A program made the translations under genes and the position numbers. DNA of 64,000 nt from Sclerodactyla briareus (lineage: Eukaryota; Echinodermata; Holothuroidea; Dendrochirotida; Sclerodactylidae): NCBI GenBank assembly GCA_026419785.1, contig JAODTK010005676.1, forward strand, positions 1 to 64,000, read 5' to 3'. Each line of letters starts with the position of its first letter. The stretch's first letter is position 1. Below, piece by piece: positions 11,338 to 23,435 of the stretch. The notes below the pieces were generated by a model. It saw nothing but the letters and a program-made list of their open reading frames with translations. It was not told where the DNA came from and ran no database searches.

Positions 11338-12077
11338 TAAAATATGGCGGAGTAGTGTTCTTTGGAAAGTGTCAATTTTGTAATAAAGATTTTCGTTGTA
11401 CCCCACAGTCGCAATTATACAGAAAAATACTCTATATGAGGGCATCGAAAAATCCGGAGTTTGATGTTTGACCCTACTCGTCTGCTCTTGGAAATTGTTG
11501 ACAGGGTGTTGAAAGCGTTGTTGGAATAACCGATTCTTCTGTTATAATGTCTTCTTCGGTTCCCAACACCCTTCCTATACATTTTTACATTCTTCCATTC
11601 CACTTCACTCAACCTCAGATGGACCAATAACATTGGATACCAAACGATGAACTCTATGATGTGACTAACCCAATAATACTCTGGTCTCGTAGTAGCACAT
11701 AGACTTTGAGATTTTTAAAAAAAAAAAAAAAAAAAAAAGTGACACGTCGCGAGACTCCACAAAGAAGCTCCAGCGAAGATCAATCCGGATAAGCATTAGA
11801 CAATACTGCTAAGCCAGTTGGGAGACCCGTGCTACCTGCCAGAAAAATCAATCGCATTCAGGGGACATTCAACATTAACATTTTTGAGGGAGCATAACCC
11901 TTGCGCAATAATCGTGATACGTGCGGAGATTGATCACTGAGCATGTCGGATAGACGAGACTCAGAAGAAAAAGATGCAACCTACTACTGATAAACAGGCT
12001 AGATAGAGTACCGATATTGCTATGGGGGCGAACTGGACTGAATCTCGTCTATTCCCCAGAACTGTTCTGTGGTGAGC
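11338..12077 (+). other. Spacer between duplicate copies, with a 22-base poly-A tract
   Basis: Contains A22 at 11717-11738 and, at 12012-12077, a ~65-bp block (GGATCTCGTCTATTCCCCAG type) found again right after copy B at 13445-13510. The duplicated unit therefore includes this block, and copy A is followed by inserted or diverged DNA. Confidence 0.6.
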
Positions 12078-13440
12078 AGTAGAGGGCGGCCTACCACAAC
12101 AAGTGGTATTTTGCTTCCTTGCCGACGGATCGTGTGCATGAGCTTTTTCGCACTATATCATTCTCCCGACTGCACCCTAATTGGTTTATGAAATTTTGGT
12201 CAATTAGTAAAATCATATGAACTACGCTATTAATATTAGAACAGTATAACACAGTTAAACCGCAGCCTCTCCTGTAGTCAAAGCCTCCATTCACGCTTGT
12301 CGGACTGTTGCGGCGCCAGTCCGCAGGGGTCTTTGTTTTTTCTCCGACAGTCATCGCTTATCCTGGGTGTCAGGAGAGACTTCGATGCTCTGTCCAAACA
12401 TCGATACACTCGTATTATGGATACCCTGTGCTTAAAGATTCAGCGTGCTACACTGCTCTGAGCCTTTCACTGGCCTATACCCACCTTCATTACCCTCCTA
12501 CTAGGCCTAATATACTGTATTATGGTCCACTGTAGGATAGGAATTACTGACTTCCACGAACAAGGCCTTCCGCTACAACCGGCGAATCGTTCTTATACGG
12601 AAACTGCCTTTCCCAATTTGTAAGTGATCGTCTTTCAACTTTTTTTTCTTTCATTTTGTTTATAACTGCAACAGTAGCTGCATGGTACAGGCCCTTACTT
12701 CTCAGTGTCTGATCTTGAGGTGAGGGGCAATGATTTTATCAAATTTTCTTTTCTTCACGCACTGGCCGATGGTGGCGCGTCCCCCTAGGCTCCAAACAGA
12801 ATTTTGCTCTGACCCGCGCCTTTCAGCGGGTTGTCTATTGAAAATTTTCCAGAAAAAACTGCCATTGGGCAGAAATCTACTTTTTTTCCGGTGATCTTGA
12901 GGAGGCAACTATTCTACAAAAGGTTCACGGTAGCTACAAGCAGCCAAACTACATGATTGTACTAGGCTTTGATATCCTTGTAACATTTCCCAGATACTCT
13001 GTACAGTCAGCTCACATTTTTTCCATCATTTGTTAATTTTGAGCGTGGAGTTTCCACCCCTCCCCCTTCCTAACGTTTTGACCCTTCGTTCCTGATTCCG
13101 CGAAATAAAGAAGATCGCTTCGCGCTATAAGGTGTGATTTAATCGGATTGAATGAGATTAATAAGAAATGCTCAATAATCCTGTACTCAATATTTGAGCA
13201 AGTTATGTTACACAATTTCGCCAGGGACAATAAGCCATCGTAGTTACTGTATAACTGTGTGTGTGCCGATATTGTGCCAAAAGTCATGGGGGATTGATTG
13301 CAATTCGACGTTGAACGAACAGTGGGTGCAGAACGCTTCTTTCGGAACTCCCCGGCCGAAAATTACGACTCCTGCCATCACAGAATTTCCACAGATGGGT
13401 TGGCGTTTTCTCCAAATATGTGACAGTTTAAAATAAGCCA
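12078..13440 (+). repeat. Copy B of the ~1.35-kb tandem duplication
   Basis: Aligns end to end with 10012-11337. Differences are dominated by one- to three-base insertions and deletions, many in homopolymers, rather than substitutions. Confidence 0.85.
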
Positions 13441-13510
13441 TACGCTTTGCTATAGGGGGGAATCGACCGGATCTCGTCTATTCCCCAGAACGTTTCTGTC
13501 GTGAGCATGC

Positions 13511-14164
13511 CAACGATTGCTGAGGAACTAATCATTACAATATTCGGAACTATACATTTACTGACTACGGCTCCCGAACCATTGTTGAATAGAGCCCCCC
13601 CCCCACTTCTGTGTTTCCACGTTTGACTGGCTATGACATTACTAAACCTATACTTCCCAGTCACTCGATCACAATTAAAGAACTATGTTGTCCGGCTTAA
13701 GGGTAGCACTGTTATTAGAAATATATATTTTTTGTTCTCTCCCTAAGCTTGGAGAACACTCCCAGTTGGGTAATCGAGTTAGGGAATAAAGCAAGGACGC
13801 AATCACTCGTCGAAAGTTTGAAGGTCCAGAGCAAGTTGGGAGAGCGAAGCAGCAGAAGGATTTCCGGTGGGCAAAATACGCAAAATGTAAGGAGACCTCA
13901 TAAGGTTGGGTTCTGCGACCCGCCCTCGACCCCCGTCCATCGAACTCTATTCTCTGTGGGTTTGCGCCTTCCTTGAAATGACGCGTGGCGCTAGAAAACA
14001 GTGGAGAGAATTATAAATGCCGTTGTTTGTTCCCTCCCAAGTAATTTTTTTCTATTCATCACAAGAGATGGTTTCAATTTTTTGCTTGGACAGGCCCGAT
14101 CGCGACCCTCCAGGGACCCGTTGACAAATACTTAATATCGAACTGTATTCATTTGTGATGCTAA
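13511..14164. other. No supported gene
   Basis: A C-homopolymer occurs near 13594-13602. A 75-codon open frame at 13749-13976 has no recognisable feature. Confidence 0.4.
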
Positions 14165-15197
14165 CAGGGGCGGCGCCACGGGGGGAGGGGCAGGAGGGCG
14201 GCTGCCCCCCCTAGGGTTTGGGGCCGAAAAAATAAAAATCGACTGAAATTGATGTTTTAAAATAGAAATGCACACGCTTTCGTCGGGGGTGGGGTGAAGT
14301 TTCAAAATACGTTATCCAACTTAGGTCTCTTCTATTCGTTCTCATCACGACTCAAATCGAGACTCAACTGTTTCCCTTAATATAGCGGTTCCGCAAAGTG
14401 CCGTATGGTGCACGTTTTGAGAACACTGTGGTCATAATGAGCCACCGTCTGTTAATATTTATCATGGGAGGTGAAAAATTTTTTTTAAGGAAATAAACCC
14501 TCCCCATTTAACCTTGCAAACTCCAAGCGCCTCCCGGCTTATGTGTGACCACGTTGGCAAATTTTTTTAAATGTCAAAGTTACTCCAAATGCGTGAATTT
14601 TTGGGGACAATTACTATGGTGATGTCTTCAAAACGACTCATTTGGAGTAACTTTTACCCACCATTTTTTTTTAGAGTTTACGGCTGAAGTAGTAAATATG
14701 AGTTTTTTGCAGCTTGATATATTGTGGATATTCTGATTGAGACTGCTTCTAATTGCTTTTCCTAGAGTGATTCTATTTGGAATTACAGAAAAATTAACTA
14801 ACAACTGGTCATTTTTTTATTTATTAACACCATCTTTACCATAAAATACATGCATTTTTTCTATAAAAAAAAAGTAAGCCTGCCGACCTGTACAGAACGT
14901 ATGTACAGTTTCATCGAGTTGATTTTTTGTCAGGTGTTCGAATGAAATATGACCTGCCTGGAAAAATTGTCATGCATTTTCAATTTTTTCCAGAAATGTA
15001 TGGGGTTTTGTCAAAAATCGTGACGTAGATTACACTTACAAGTGGATCAAATTATGGCACCATTTTGCATCTAAGCAGTATTAATGACTCTAAAAATCGG
15101 CGAAGGGAGGGGGACATCTCTCCCCTTAAACCCCTCCCACACGTCAGACAGCCATGCCAAATCTTCCCCCCATCGTAAAACCATAGCGCCGACCCTG
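14165..15197. mobile_element. Possible non-autonomous hAT-like element
   Basis: The left end reads CAGGGGCGGCGCCA and the right end is the inverse of CAGGGTCGGCGCTA, followed inward by G/C runs, as in hAT termini. The flanking 8-mers do not match, so the boundaries are uncertain. The interior is non-coding. Confidence 0.4.
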
Positions 15198-15539
15198 TGG
15201 GTTTATACGACTATGGGGAAGAGCAGCGGAGAACAAAACGGAAGCTCCATAGTCGGGTATGTCTGTTCCCCATGATGAACGCATGAACCTATTGGTTTGG
15301 GGTCGGGGCCACCCGTGAGGTCATCGAAGGCCAAGGCAGAAAATCCGTGTAAACCTAAAAATTATGCTTGGTCTGAACCGGTTGGAATAGGTGTTGGCTC
15401 CCTATCAAGAACTGAGGTACCCTGTGTAAGATAACTGAGAAAGAGTGATATTCTGGTCACGTTTAGCTTGTAAACGTATAACGTGGTCCACCTATAGATT
15501 GATGAAGCTTATACATGGCATGTGTAATCACTGTGATGT

Positions 15540-15740
15540 CTACTTTGCTGTCAAGTTCAGATCAGAGGTCAGCAGAGAGAGGTCAACAAAGTTGGAAAAT
15601 CCTTGATGGAAAGAGAGTTCGATTGCCTGATAAAGTTGAAATTTATTGTGTAGGCTTTCTTATCGAGAGTAAGGAACCCCCTACTGGGGTTAAAGATGGC
15701 ATTCTTTTTTCGTTGGAAAAATAGGAAATCTGTCAGACGG
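15540..15740 (+). repeat. Dispersed repeat with AGGTCA words
   Basis: AGAGGTCAGCAGAGAGAGGTCAACAAAG, followed about 60 bp later by a TGTGTAGGCTTTCTTAT segment, matches the order of words in the copies at 44026-44480. Confidence 0.55.
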
Positions 15741-15998
15741 GTCATAATGTTCGGCATACTTATTTGATTTAATATCATTTCTACGGGTTCAGGAAGCCAA
15801 TTGAGGCTCATCAAGAAACCCTGGCCGTAATGATCGTGGATGAGCACCGGCGACAACTCGCCTCCTCTTCTCGACTAGTGCTCAGATGTGTGTACTGAAC
15901 TGGTGCAATTTCCCCACTCGTCGTGTGTCTGATCTAGTTGTCAGAACTGTCGAAAAGCCAGGCCTTTTGGCTTTCTGGTTTTAGTATAATTCACTGCG

Positions 15999-16006
15999 TA
16001 ATATGT
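15999..16006 (+). repeat. Left target-site duplication of the hAT element
   Basis: TAATATGT directly precedes the left terminus. TAATATTG follows the right terminus at 18272-18279 (first six bases identical). Confidence 0.6.
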
Positions 16007-18271
16007 CATGTGCGGCGATCCGTATCCTCTAGTGGGGGGGGGGGGGGGGGGCTATTTTTTGTGAGACTATCTAAGCTCATCGCCCATGGGTTTGGCGCGT
16101 GCTGCACGCGTAATTTTGTTGGAATTTAACAACCCTCTATGGTGGCCGGAAACGCAAACTTCTCGTGGTTTTCAAGAGTCATATACGCAGCTTAGCAGCT
16201 CTCAAATAGACATAATATCATGTCCGAATATCTCCTATTCAACATTCAAATTAAGTTTTTTTTTTTCGGGCATGCCTACCTTCGAAATTTTCGCGGCTCT
16301 CTTATATTATACCATGGAGATAACAGCTCACGTATGCTATTACAAGCCTATGCAAGTATGAAGTAAGGGTATTACGTATTTTTAGTATTCATCAATACGC
16401 AAATCTTTTTTAATTCTTATATGCTGCGTTTATGTTTGTTTTAAAGGGTTTTTACACGCAACGTTCCCTCTCCTCTTACAGAAGTTTGCTCCCGCCTATT
16501 CAGGTATCAAGCACACACACCGGAGGCAAGGGCACAGCGGCCCCCTCCACCACCACCTCCACCGACCCCCACAAAACACAACACGCATCCACAGGCCCGA
16601 ATGTAACGCTGTTCAATTTTCCCAGGCTTTCAAGCCGCTACCCAATCCTCAGACTAACTTAGTTCCGATTTATTGTATGGATGAACAATGTACTCGGTTC
16701 CAAGTTAGTGGATTGTTTTACGAGAGCACCCACACCTTCCTTCGCGCGTCGCAAACTTCAATGAACTTCTGGCAATGGTTTGGGGTCACTTCCCATCAGA
16801 TTTGTGGGGATGTACTGAGCTACCAAAGGTGGTCAACGCGTGCCTGTTCCGTGAATTCTCCTTAACCAGGTTTTGAATCGCCCTGATGCACTGAAAGATC
16901 TTTCAACTGAACAGGAGCTCGTCGGAGAAATTAGCACGAGCCGCGGAGCTGCTCTACCGCAGGGAACAACTTCTGTACCTGGTGGTTCCGTGCAACCCAG
17001 ATTTTCCTGATTGTCTTCAAACTGTCATACAGACGGATGTTCCATTTATTCGGAGCGACGTCGAAAAAACGGGAGTTCCGTTCCCAAGTCCTCCGATAGC
17101 TCCGGGTCTTTCTGGATCACTGACTTGTCAACCTCTCCAGTCACCGCATGGTTACGGCCCTGCCATACTCTCTCAGGTCCGCCGACGTGAAGTAGACTCC
17201 AGTTAAGATGCAGCATCTAGGACAGGACGTACTTTGCCCACGGTAAGAGTCTTCCACGCTCTGATTGGGTGGTTGCCACGATCCTGGCTGCCCCGCCCCC
17301 CCGAGACTTGCGGGTAGTTTCCTTCCTTTTGCGGGGTTGTGGGACAGCCTCCATAGCATCAACATGCTCCACCATGTCCTCGGCTTCCATCTCTCTGAAA
17401 CTGTTTACTGGTCGCGCATTTGCACATTTCTCGTTAGCAATGTCTACGCTTTGGGAGCATGCCCGTCTACTTCTGTTTGTTCCGTACCTTGAAGACCCCT
17501 GTTAAGCCTTCCATCACCCCAAGAAGAGGCAGCGAGCATTTGAGTCCGAAGAAACACTATGCTCCTCTTAAAGTCGGTTTACAGGCCACTTGCTCGACTG
17601 CTGTGGTGGTCCGAAGCATCTATAGCTGCGTCATCGAGACTGAGTGTGTATTTGTAGGTCTTTTCAAGAGCGATGATCAGCCGACTTCCGGTTTCGTTAG
17701 CCAGCGTGTCCGTCAGATGGGTTTTCAAAAGGATGGACGCCTCGGCCTCGGTGTTGGCGCAATTGATGCCTGGTACAATTCTTGCATTTTCCCTCCCCGG
17801 ACTGCGTATAAAGAGTCCCCATACCTTGGTCTCCAGGCACTCGAATCATGGTGTCGCTTCGGCTGCTTTAGCTGTTACGGATTTGTTTAGTGGGCACCGC
17901 AGTGGATGTAGAGGGCAAGTGGTTGACTCTCTTTTATTTTTATGCCTGGCACCACCCACTGTAGGCTCCGACATGTTTGTGCGTCGTCATAATGTTTTGC
18001 TGCCGTAAGTGTGAATATCGGAGCTGTAGTCCGTAGAAGAACATCAATCAACATCTCTGCTATTGCTTTCCCAGTTGTGAAATGTAGTCTATACAACCTA
18101 TGAACGTCAACCATATTAACGCTCTATTACAATCACAATTACCCCACAATTTCCCTGATGTCTTGGCTCAACATCAAGGGGGGGTGGATAGGTATAGCAC
18201 TATCCCCCTCACACTTTGGGTGGGTGGTGGGGGGGATACATCCCCACATCCTCCCCAGGATCGCCGCCCTG
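16007..18271 (-). mobile_element. hAT DNA transposon, decayed
   Basis: The termini share GCGGCGATCC in inverted orientation: the left end is CATGTGCGGCGATCC at 16007 and the right end is the inverse of CAGGGCGGCGATCC ending at 18271. A G run lies just inside each end. Partly matching 8-bp duplications flank the element, and a hAT transposase remnant fills the interior on the minus strand. At 2.27 kb it is shorter than complete ZMYM1-type hAT elements, consistent with loss of the transposase N-terminus. Confidence 0.8.
16790..18114 (-). pseudogene. hAT transposase remnant (ZMYM1 / P52rIPK-type, DUF4371 plus hAT dimerisation region)
   Basis: Reading minus-strand frames in order from 18114 downward gives a DUF4371-like stretch (GKAIAEMLIDVLL, then a YDDA motif and ALYIHCGAH). 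A middle segment near 17500 reads FFGLKCSLPLLGVMEGL, then comes a basic linker (PRKRKETTRKSRG) and an NHP motif. At 16862-16932 the C-terminal dimerisation signature SSCSVERSFSASGRFKTWLR appears. The order matches hAT transposases of this type. Many frameshifts and stops interrupt it. The N-terminal TTF zinc finger and first part of DUF4371 are absent because only ~160 bp separate 18114 from the terminus. It cannot encode active enzyme as written. The plus-strand and alternative-frame open stretches here (including 16386-16865 and 17459-17890) are shadows. Confidence 0.78.
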
Positions 18272-18279
18272 TAATATTG

Positions 18280-18925
18280 TATTGGGAATAACTTGAAACT
18301 TTAAAACTAAACCTTACCCTGACCTGAACCACTAGGGCCACCATGCTTCTTTTTCCATATTTGGTAATATTTCTAATGATGATAACTACAATTTGGAAAT
18401 ATTTAAAACCTGTTTTTCAATATTCATTGTTAAAACATGCGGATCGAAGAAGCAAATGAGTTCATAATGAAATTACGTTACGTTCCTACCCATCCGATCG
18501 CTTCTTATCAATTTACTAATTTCTAATGGGCTAGAGTGACGGCGCTCACCAACTCAGCTCACTGATAAACTGAGCGGCATGGAACGTTCATCACCGTAGA
18601 CATCCTCGCTCCGACCGAGATGTCACAGAGTAAACGGATTTTACCTCAGCCAATCTGCTATGAGTTATCGGCACACTTAGACCTTCTATCCCGGCGAGCT
18701 GTCCACGGAGGGTAATTTGGATTGACGGGGAAAACAATTTTTTCTGAGCAATCCATTCCCTTGATTGAACTGCTGTACTTAACGCGGGAAAAAATCTATA
18801 TATATCAGCTGTCTGCGAGGTAGCTAGTGGAACATTATATGTTTACAGTGTTACTCTTGGAACGGATTTAGCGCTCGGGATTCTATTCATCCACAGGGAA
18901 TTTCACAGGGTGAGGTAATAACATC
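18280..18925. other. No supported gene
   Basis: I see no repeat, coding or RNA feature in this stretch. Confidence 0.4.
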
Positions 18926-19026
18926 AACAACAACAATAATAATAATAATAATAATAATAATTAATAATAATAAAATAATAATAATAATAATAATAATAAT
19001 AAGAATAATAATAATAATAATAATAA
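18926..19026 (+). repeat. (AAT)n microsatellite
   Basis: About 100 bp of AAT/ATA units with few interruptions, starting in CAACAACAA. Confidence 0.97.
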
Positions 19027-20214
19027 ACATCATTTCGATGTTGCAGTACAAGCCTTCACATCATTTGGCGGAATTGCGGTATTCAAAATCGATAAAGGGC
19101 CTACATCGTGCCCCGCAACAAAATTCTTGTTGATCATTAGTGAGACAACGATTGGATTATTAGTATACTTTTGCTGAGTCAATTATTACCGTATCGTGAG
19201 TGAATTCGTACAGCAACCTGTCGCTAGAAAGCATTAGTTTGCTGAACACGCGTGCGTTTCTTCAGACGGTTTGTGGTGGCCAAAAAAGTGGTAGCCAAGG
19301 GAGTTTTTTCGCTGCCCCGATGGGTGCCCCTTCCTCCTCCCATCGCTCCAAACTGAGACCCCCGGAATTCGGTCGTGCACGAACATATCGGACAAAGAAT
19401 AGATAAAACGAAACAAACAAATTTGCGCGAGTTTCCTTCTGACATTACCAAACTTGACAACACGGACATGCATGCACCATCTATGTTGGCCCTGACACGG
19501 CGTACAAGGGGTCGCCCCCAACTACTACTACTACTGTAATTGTTTTATCAAAAGTCTACCTGCCGAATTATGATTTTACCTATTGCTGCACGGAAAGATC
19601 ATTTCAGATGACTGGCATATCTAGCAGAGAAAAAACCTCTCAACAAAAATTTTGATCGTATTGGGGAAATAGCGAGACTAGTGATAGTTAAATATAGGCC
19701 ACATAATAAAATGACCTTGCACAAAAAAGCTAGCTTGCCGCATAACATGCTCGTATATTACTACCATGTCAGGAAAGAGGATCTTTCATGCCAGGGCTGG
19801 TAATCACGAGCAGTTTGCGTGGGGGGTTGGGGGGGGGGGGGAATAGTCACAATAACCACTTCAAACGCGTGGTGGCACAGTGGGTTAGAGCGTCCGCATT
19901 CATCGAGCTAATCCGCCCCTGTGCCCAGTAATAATACATGACGTAACAGTTGAAACAAACACGGAAAAATATATTATGTGATATCTCATTGTGTTAAATA
20001 ACTCAACAATCCGCTTAAAGGTGGATTGTCGTCAATTAAAATAATCTTTTAACATATACGGCATCCAGCAATTCAGATAAATTGAACGGAAAAATCGGGT
20101 AACGTCGGGTTCAGACTGCAGGATTTAATTCTCTTAGCATTATATTATCGTTGCTTATAAAGTTAATGTTTTTTAGATTCTTGCGCCGTTACTCAGCACA
20201 AACTTCAATAGCCT
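19027..20214. other. No supported gene; contains tRNA-like A box and G run
   Basis: Apart from the tRNA-like fragment at 19868-19925, this holds a G-rich homopolymer tract at about 19821-19842 and a short (ACT)n at 19520-19534. The overlapping open frames at 19200-19521 show no domain. Confidence 0.4.
19868..19925 (+). repeat. tRNA-derived fragment (SINE-head-like), A box only
   Basis: TGGCACAGTGG at 19873-19883 is an exact RNA polymerase III A-box match and is followed by GTTAGAGCGTCCGC, as in tRNA 5' halves. No B box follows and the clover-leaf is not closed. This is a truncated tRNA-derived SINE or a tRNA fragment, not a gene. Confidence 0.55.
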
Positions 20215-20415
20215 CTAACTCCGTAACGTAAAACCGTATAGCGTTGGGTTTGTAATGACACTTCGCACATATAGTGTTGCCCTCAATTATTAAATCAGCC
20301 TCTTTATAATTGATTCTACAGTGTAATTTTACATAACCTTCACACAATGTTGGGTAATTGCTTACACAAATCGAGATATGTGTGCGGGTTACACAGTGTT
20401 GGGTAAATTATTACA
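20215..20415 (+). repeat. Repeat rich in TTACACA / GTGTTGGGTAA words
   Basis: GTGTTGGGTAAATTATTACACA and related words recur at 20345-20420 and weakly at 20812-20885. They resemble the inner part of the small inverted-repeat elements at 26737 and 59277. Confidence 0.4.
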
Positions 20416-20420
20416 CAATA

Positions 20421-21645
20421 TTATTAGGAGTACATGCGTTATAAGGCAATACTGTGCCTTTATTCCCCTGTACATGGACGATTAGATTTTTTTTTTTTAT
20501 CATGCGCACGGGTTATCCTTAATAACGACCAATTAAATTCGCAACAGGCCTTCGGCCATGACCGCGTGTGGTGCTTGTTAACACGATTTGTATCTCCTAT
20601 CCTATGGACATATGAGCCCGCATGCGTTTGTATATATACATACAGCCATAGGCCAAAGTGGGTAAAGCAGGCGTAGGCCTAACGCTTCCACGTTAATGTA
20701 AATGTATTCACGATAATATACGAATCTCATATAAACTTCAAACCTAAGACACTATAAACAACTGTTCAAAATTCTACAGAAACGTAACTACGAACTAGTG
20801 CTCCCTCAACCGTTGGGTAGAAAAGACGTGTGTGTAAACCTTCCACACACAGTGTTTTGCAATTTTACATAAGTTATGCAATGTTTGTCAAACCAATAGT
20901 CGATTGCATAGTCATATTGTACCGATTCTTATGGGTCCAGACTGTCAAATCTTTGCGGAAGAGTATACGGCTCAAGTCTGCAGCATGCTATTAGAGTGTA
21001 TCTGCCTGAATGTCGACGGGTATTTGGGTCTGATTAATTCGTTAAAGTAAAACTAACTGCTCGCTACATGCATGTTAATATACACAACAGCACTGCATTT
21101 GGATATGCCATCTCTTTTCGGATCTTTAATTTCCTCTGCGTTTATTAAAACGCCATTCACTGTCTCATTGCCGCATGGGATCAATTGGGGAACTGCTCAA
21201 CTGTGGGCAAATATTGTCATTGCATGGGGAGCATAAATAGGTCTACGGATACGGGTCTGTATATATGTTTCATTATAACGGGCTCTGCGCATAATAAATC
21301 CCTGAAAGGCGACCTGCGGTTTACTCGGTAATTGCATTTGGGTGGGAAAATGAGACACAGAGGCTTGAACCAGTTCCCTATGGTTGATTAACGCCGGAAC
21401 AGGAGGCTTGGAACTGTCTTAATATCCACGTATTGTGAGACATCGTTCAAAAGCAATCCCTCGTCGGGTTTCACTCAGGCGTACACGTGCAAGCGAGAGT
21501 CCAGAGAGCGGATTCTTAAAAGGAATCGATTGATTAAAAATGCATATGATTCCGGAAGAAAACCCTTATGTACGTCAATCATCGTTGGGAATGTGGTCTT
21601 GTGAGATTAACGCCTCCCCTCCATTACATGGGGGTTCTAACTGGG
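20421..21645. other. No supported gene
   Basis: AT-rich sequence with TAGGCCTA near 20676. Nothing else is recognised. Confidence 0.4.
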
Positions 21646-22130
21646 AACTGGAGAAGGGGACATTAGACTGCGGCTGTGGTGCCTGTTCAAAGTCCGTTCC
21701 AGGACCACCAAATTCAAAGTGGGGAGGCGCCTATTGGTTGTGAAAATTGTGAAACACATTCAGTTGGTTTTACTTCTCTAGCTGCAAAGTTCTTTACCGA
21801 CGGAGACCTTTGTTTCAAGTGATGATAGTATGGCATAGTTGCAAGCTTTGGAACATTTTCAATGAGTGTTACCCTGTTCTAGAATACGCGCGCCCCAAGT
21901 CAGCCGATCCATTAAGGAAAGACCACAGGAACAACATTATGATTAATTATTCAGAAATAGAAATCGATTGAGTCTGGCAGAAACACCATCAGGCAGCTAG
22001 GCGTGAAGTATAACATCACGCGGAGCGACTAATTAAGGTGAGGCTCGAACTAGAGGAGGCTGTCAAACGGAACATATTCTAATCTTCTGACAAAATGTTG
22101 AATCATGCGACCAAATTACAGTTCTCCATA
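21646..22130 (+). repeat. Dispersed repeat R, copy 1
   Basis: Collinear with 43205-43670 and 44755-45145. Shared blocks in order are GGACATTAGA, AGGCGCC, GAAACACCATC, ATAACATCACG and GAGGAGGCTGTCAAACGGAA. The copies differ by many substitutions and indels. No coding capacity is conserved. Confidence 0.8.
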
Positions 22131-23100
22131 ACACTACTGTAAGTGATGGGCGCTGGTGAGGATAGCAAAACGGTTTCACATTTGCTCGCATAGGAGCTAA
22201 GTGCAGCAGCCGGGGGCTTGGTTTGGAACAGGATAGAATAGTGCATGGTTTCCACCGTACCGTCACTATTTTTCTTGACCTGGTCACTCTAACTGTAAAT
22301 GAGATCTGTCTATATTCATAGGCTATTTTGCATTGGCTTTGCGACGTAAAGGGAAATCTCACGCTGGGTGTGTGTGCACGTGTGTATATTGTTGGTATGT
22401 GGATACGCATTGTGAGCACGATATCTGAAGAACACGTTACAAATCGTGCATGCATGTAGGTTTCAGATGCACAGAGGGAGAACCGTGTTGTTTTTCTTTA
22501 CTAGCTGGAAGGTCCCTCAACGGAATCACATTCAGGGGAATCAAAAAAAAAAAAACCTTCAAATTGAACCCGTAATTGGAGTCGTAAGTATACTATAGAC
22601 ATATTACCGACACAGCAAAGTGGCACTATAATCTTCTGGCTTCGAAATAAAATCGATGTGTGAATTAACCGTATCCACAAAGTCTGGGTATATCGCCGCC
22701 ATCCTTCACATTTGATAATTGAAACAACGGATCAATGTGTTAAATGCGAATAGAACAACGAAACTGCCAAATAGGCTATTTTCTTAACCTCGTCCCACAT
22801 AGGATTCTTTTGTTCATTCTGTATTGATCAGTATCACTGTTTTTGCCTCCGCTTTCTTTCCGTCTCCATCTTGATTTTTTTCCGCTCCGATGATCCTATT
22901 CGAGTCTGTCAATTTTCGTAACTCGCTCACCGACCTGACACCCCAGGTACCTAGATTCTTCACTTTATTGTCCTCGATGTGCGCAGTTAATTGATGCCCC
23001 CGACCAGCCTAATCGAATCCGATTTAATTCATGCTGTAAGATAAAAGTCAATACTCGAATGTATGCTATGTGTATCGTGAAAGTCGATGTTTAGGCGCCA
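22131..23100. other. No supported gene
   Basis: A 130-codon minus open frame (22063-22455) overlaps repeat R and has no domain. A poly-A tract is at about 22543-22555. Confidence 0.4.
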
Positions 23101-23140
23101 TGAATTGTATCTTGCGCGTAGATGTATCTTGCGCCTAACA

Positions 23141-23175
23141 ATCTCATCTGTCCGAAGGGCCGGACCGGATGAGAT
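23141..23175 (+). repeat. Perfect-ended hairpin ATCTCATC...GATGAGAT
   Basis: ATCTCATC (23141-23148) pairs with GATGAGAT (23168-23175), and GTCCG (23150-23154) with CGGAC (23161-23165), around an AAGGGC loop. Confidence 0.75.
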
Positions 23176-23349
23176 ATTGTATAGTCCAGTTTACCATATC
23201 ACTTAATATACGTTGATGTTCATAGAAACGGTTGCTATAGTAAAAACAGTGGAGTGGTGAGAACTACCCATAAGAGACGGGTACCCATTGGTGAGGCACC
23301 CATTGGTGTCGGGTGATCCAGGATTGAGGTACACTTGCGTAAGTGGCCG

Positions 23350-23435
23350 TTTGTTGTGTATGTATGGTGTGTGGGTATGTGCGCGCGCTAGCGAGCGCGT
23401 GCGCGGCGTGTGGTGTGCGTTGGCGTGTCTGTCAG
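23350..23435 (+). repeat. GT/GC-rich alternating purine-pyrimidine tract
   Basis: Degenerate TG repeats with a GCGCGCGCTAGCGAGCGCG core, a candidate Z-DNA-type sequence. Confidence 0.8.

Noticed and set aside
16386-16865. 160-codon plus-strand stop-to-stop frame with a strong acceptor at 16481
   Set aside because: It lies inside the hAT element, antisense to the transposase remnant and its 3' end. Treated as a shadow.
17459-17890. 143-codon plus-strand frame
   Set aside because: Antisense to the recognisable minus-strand transposase segments; no independent domain.
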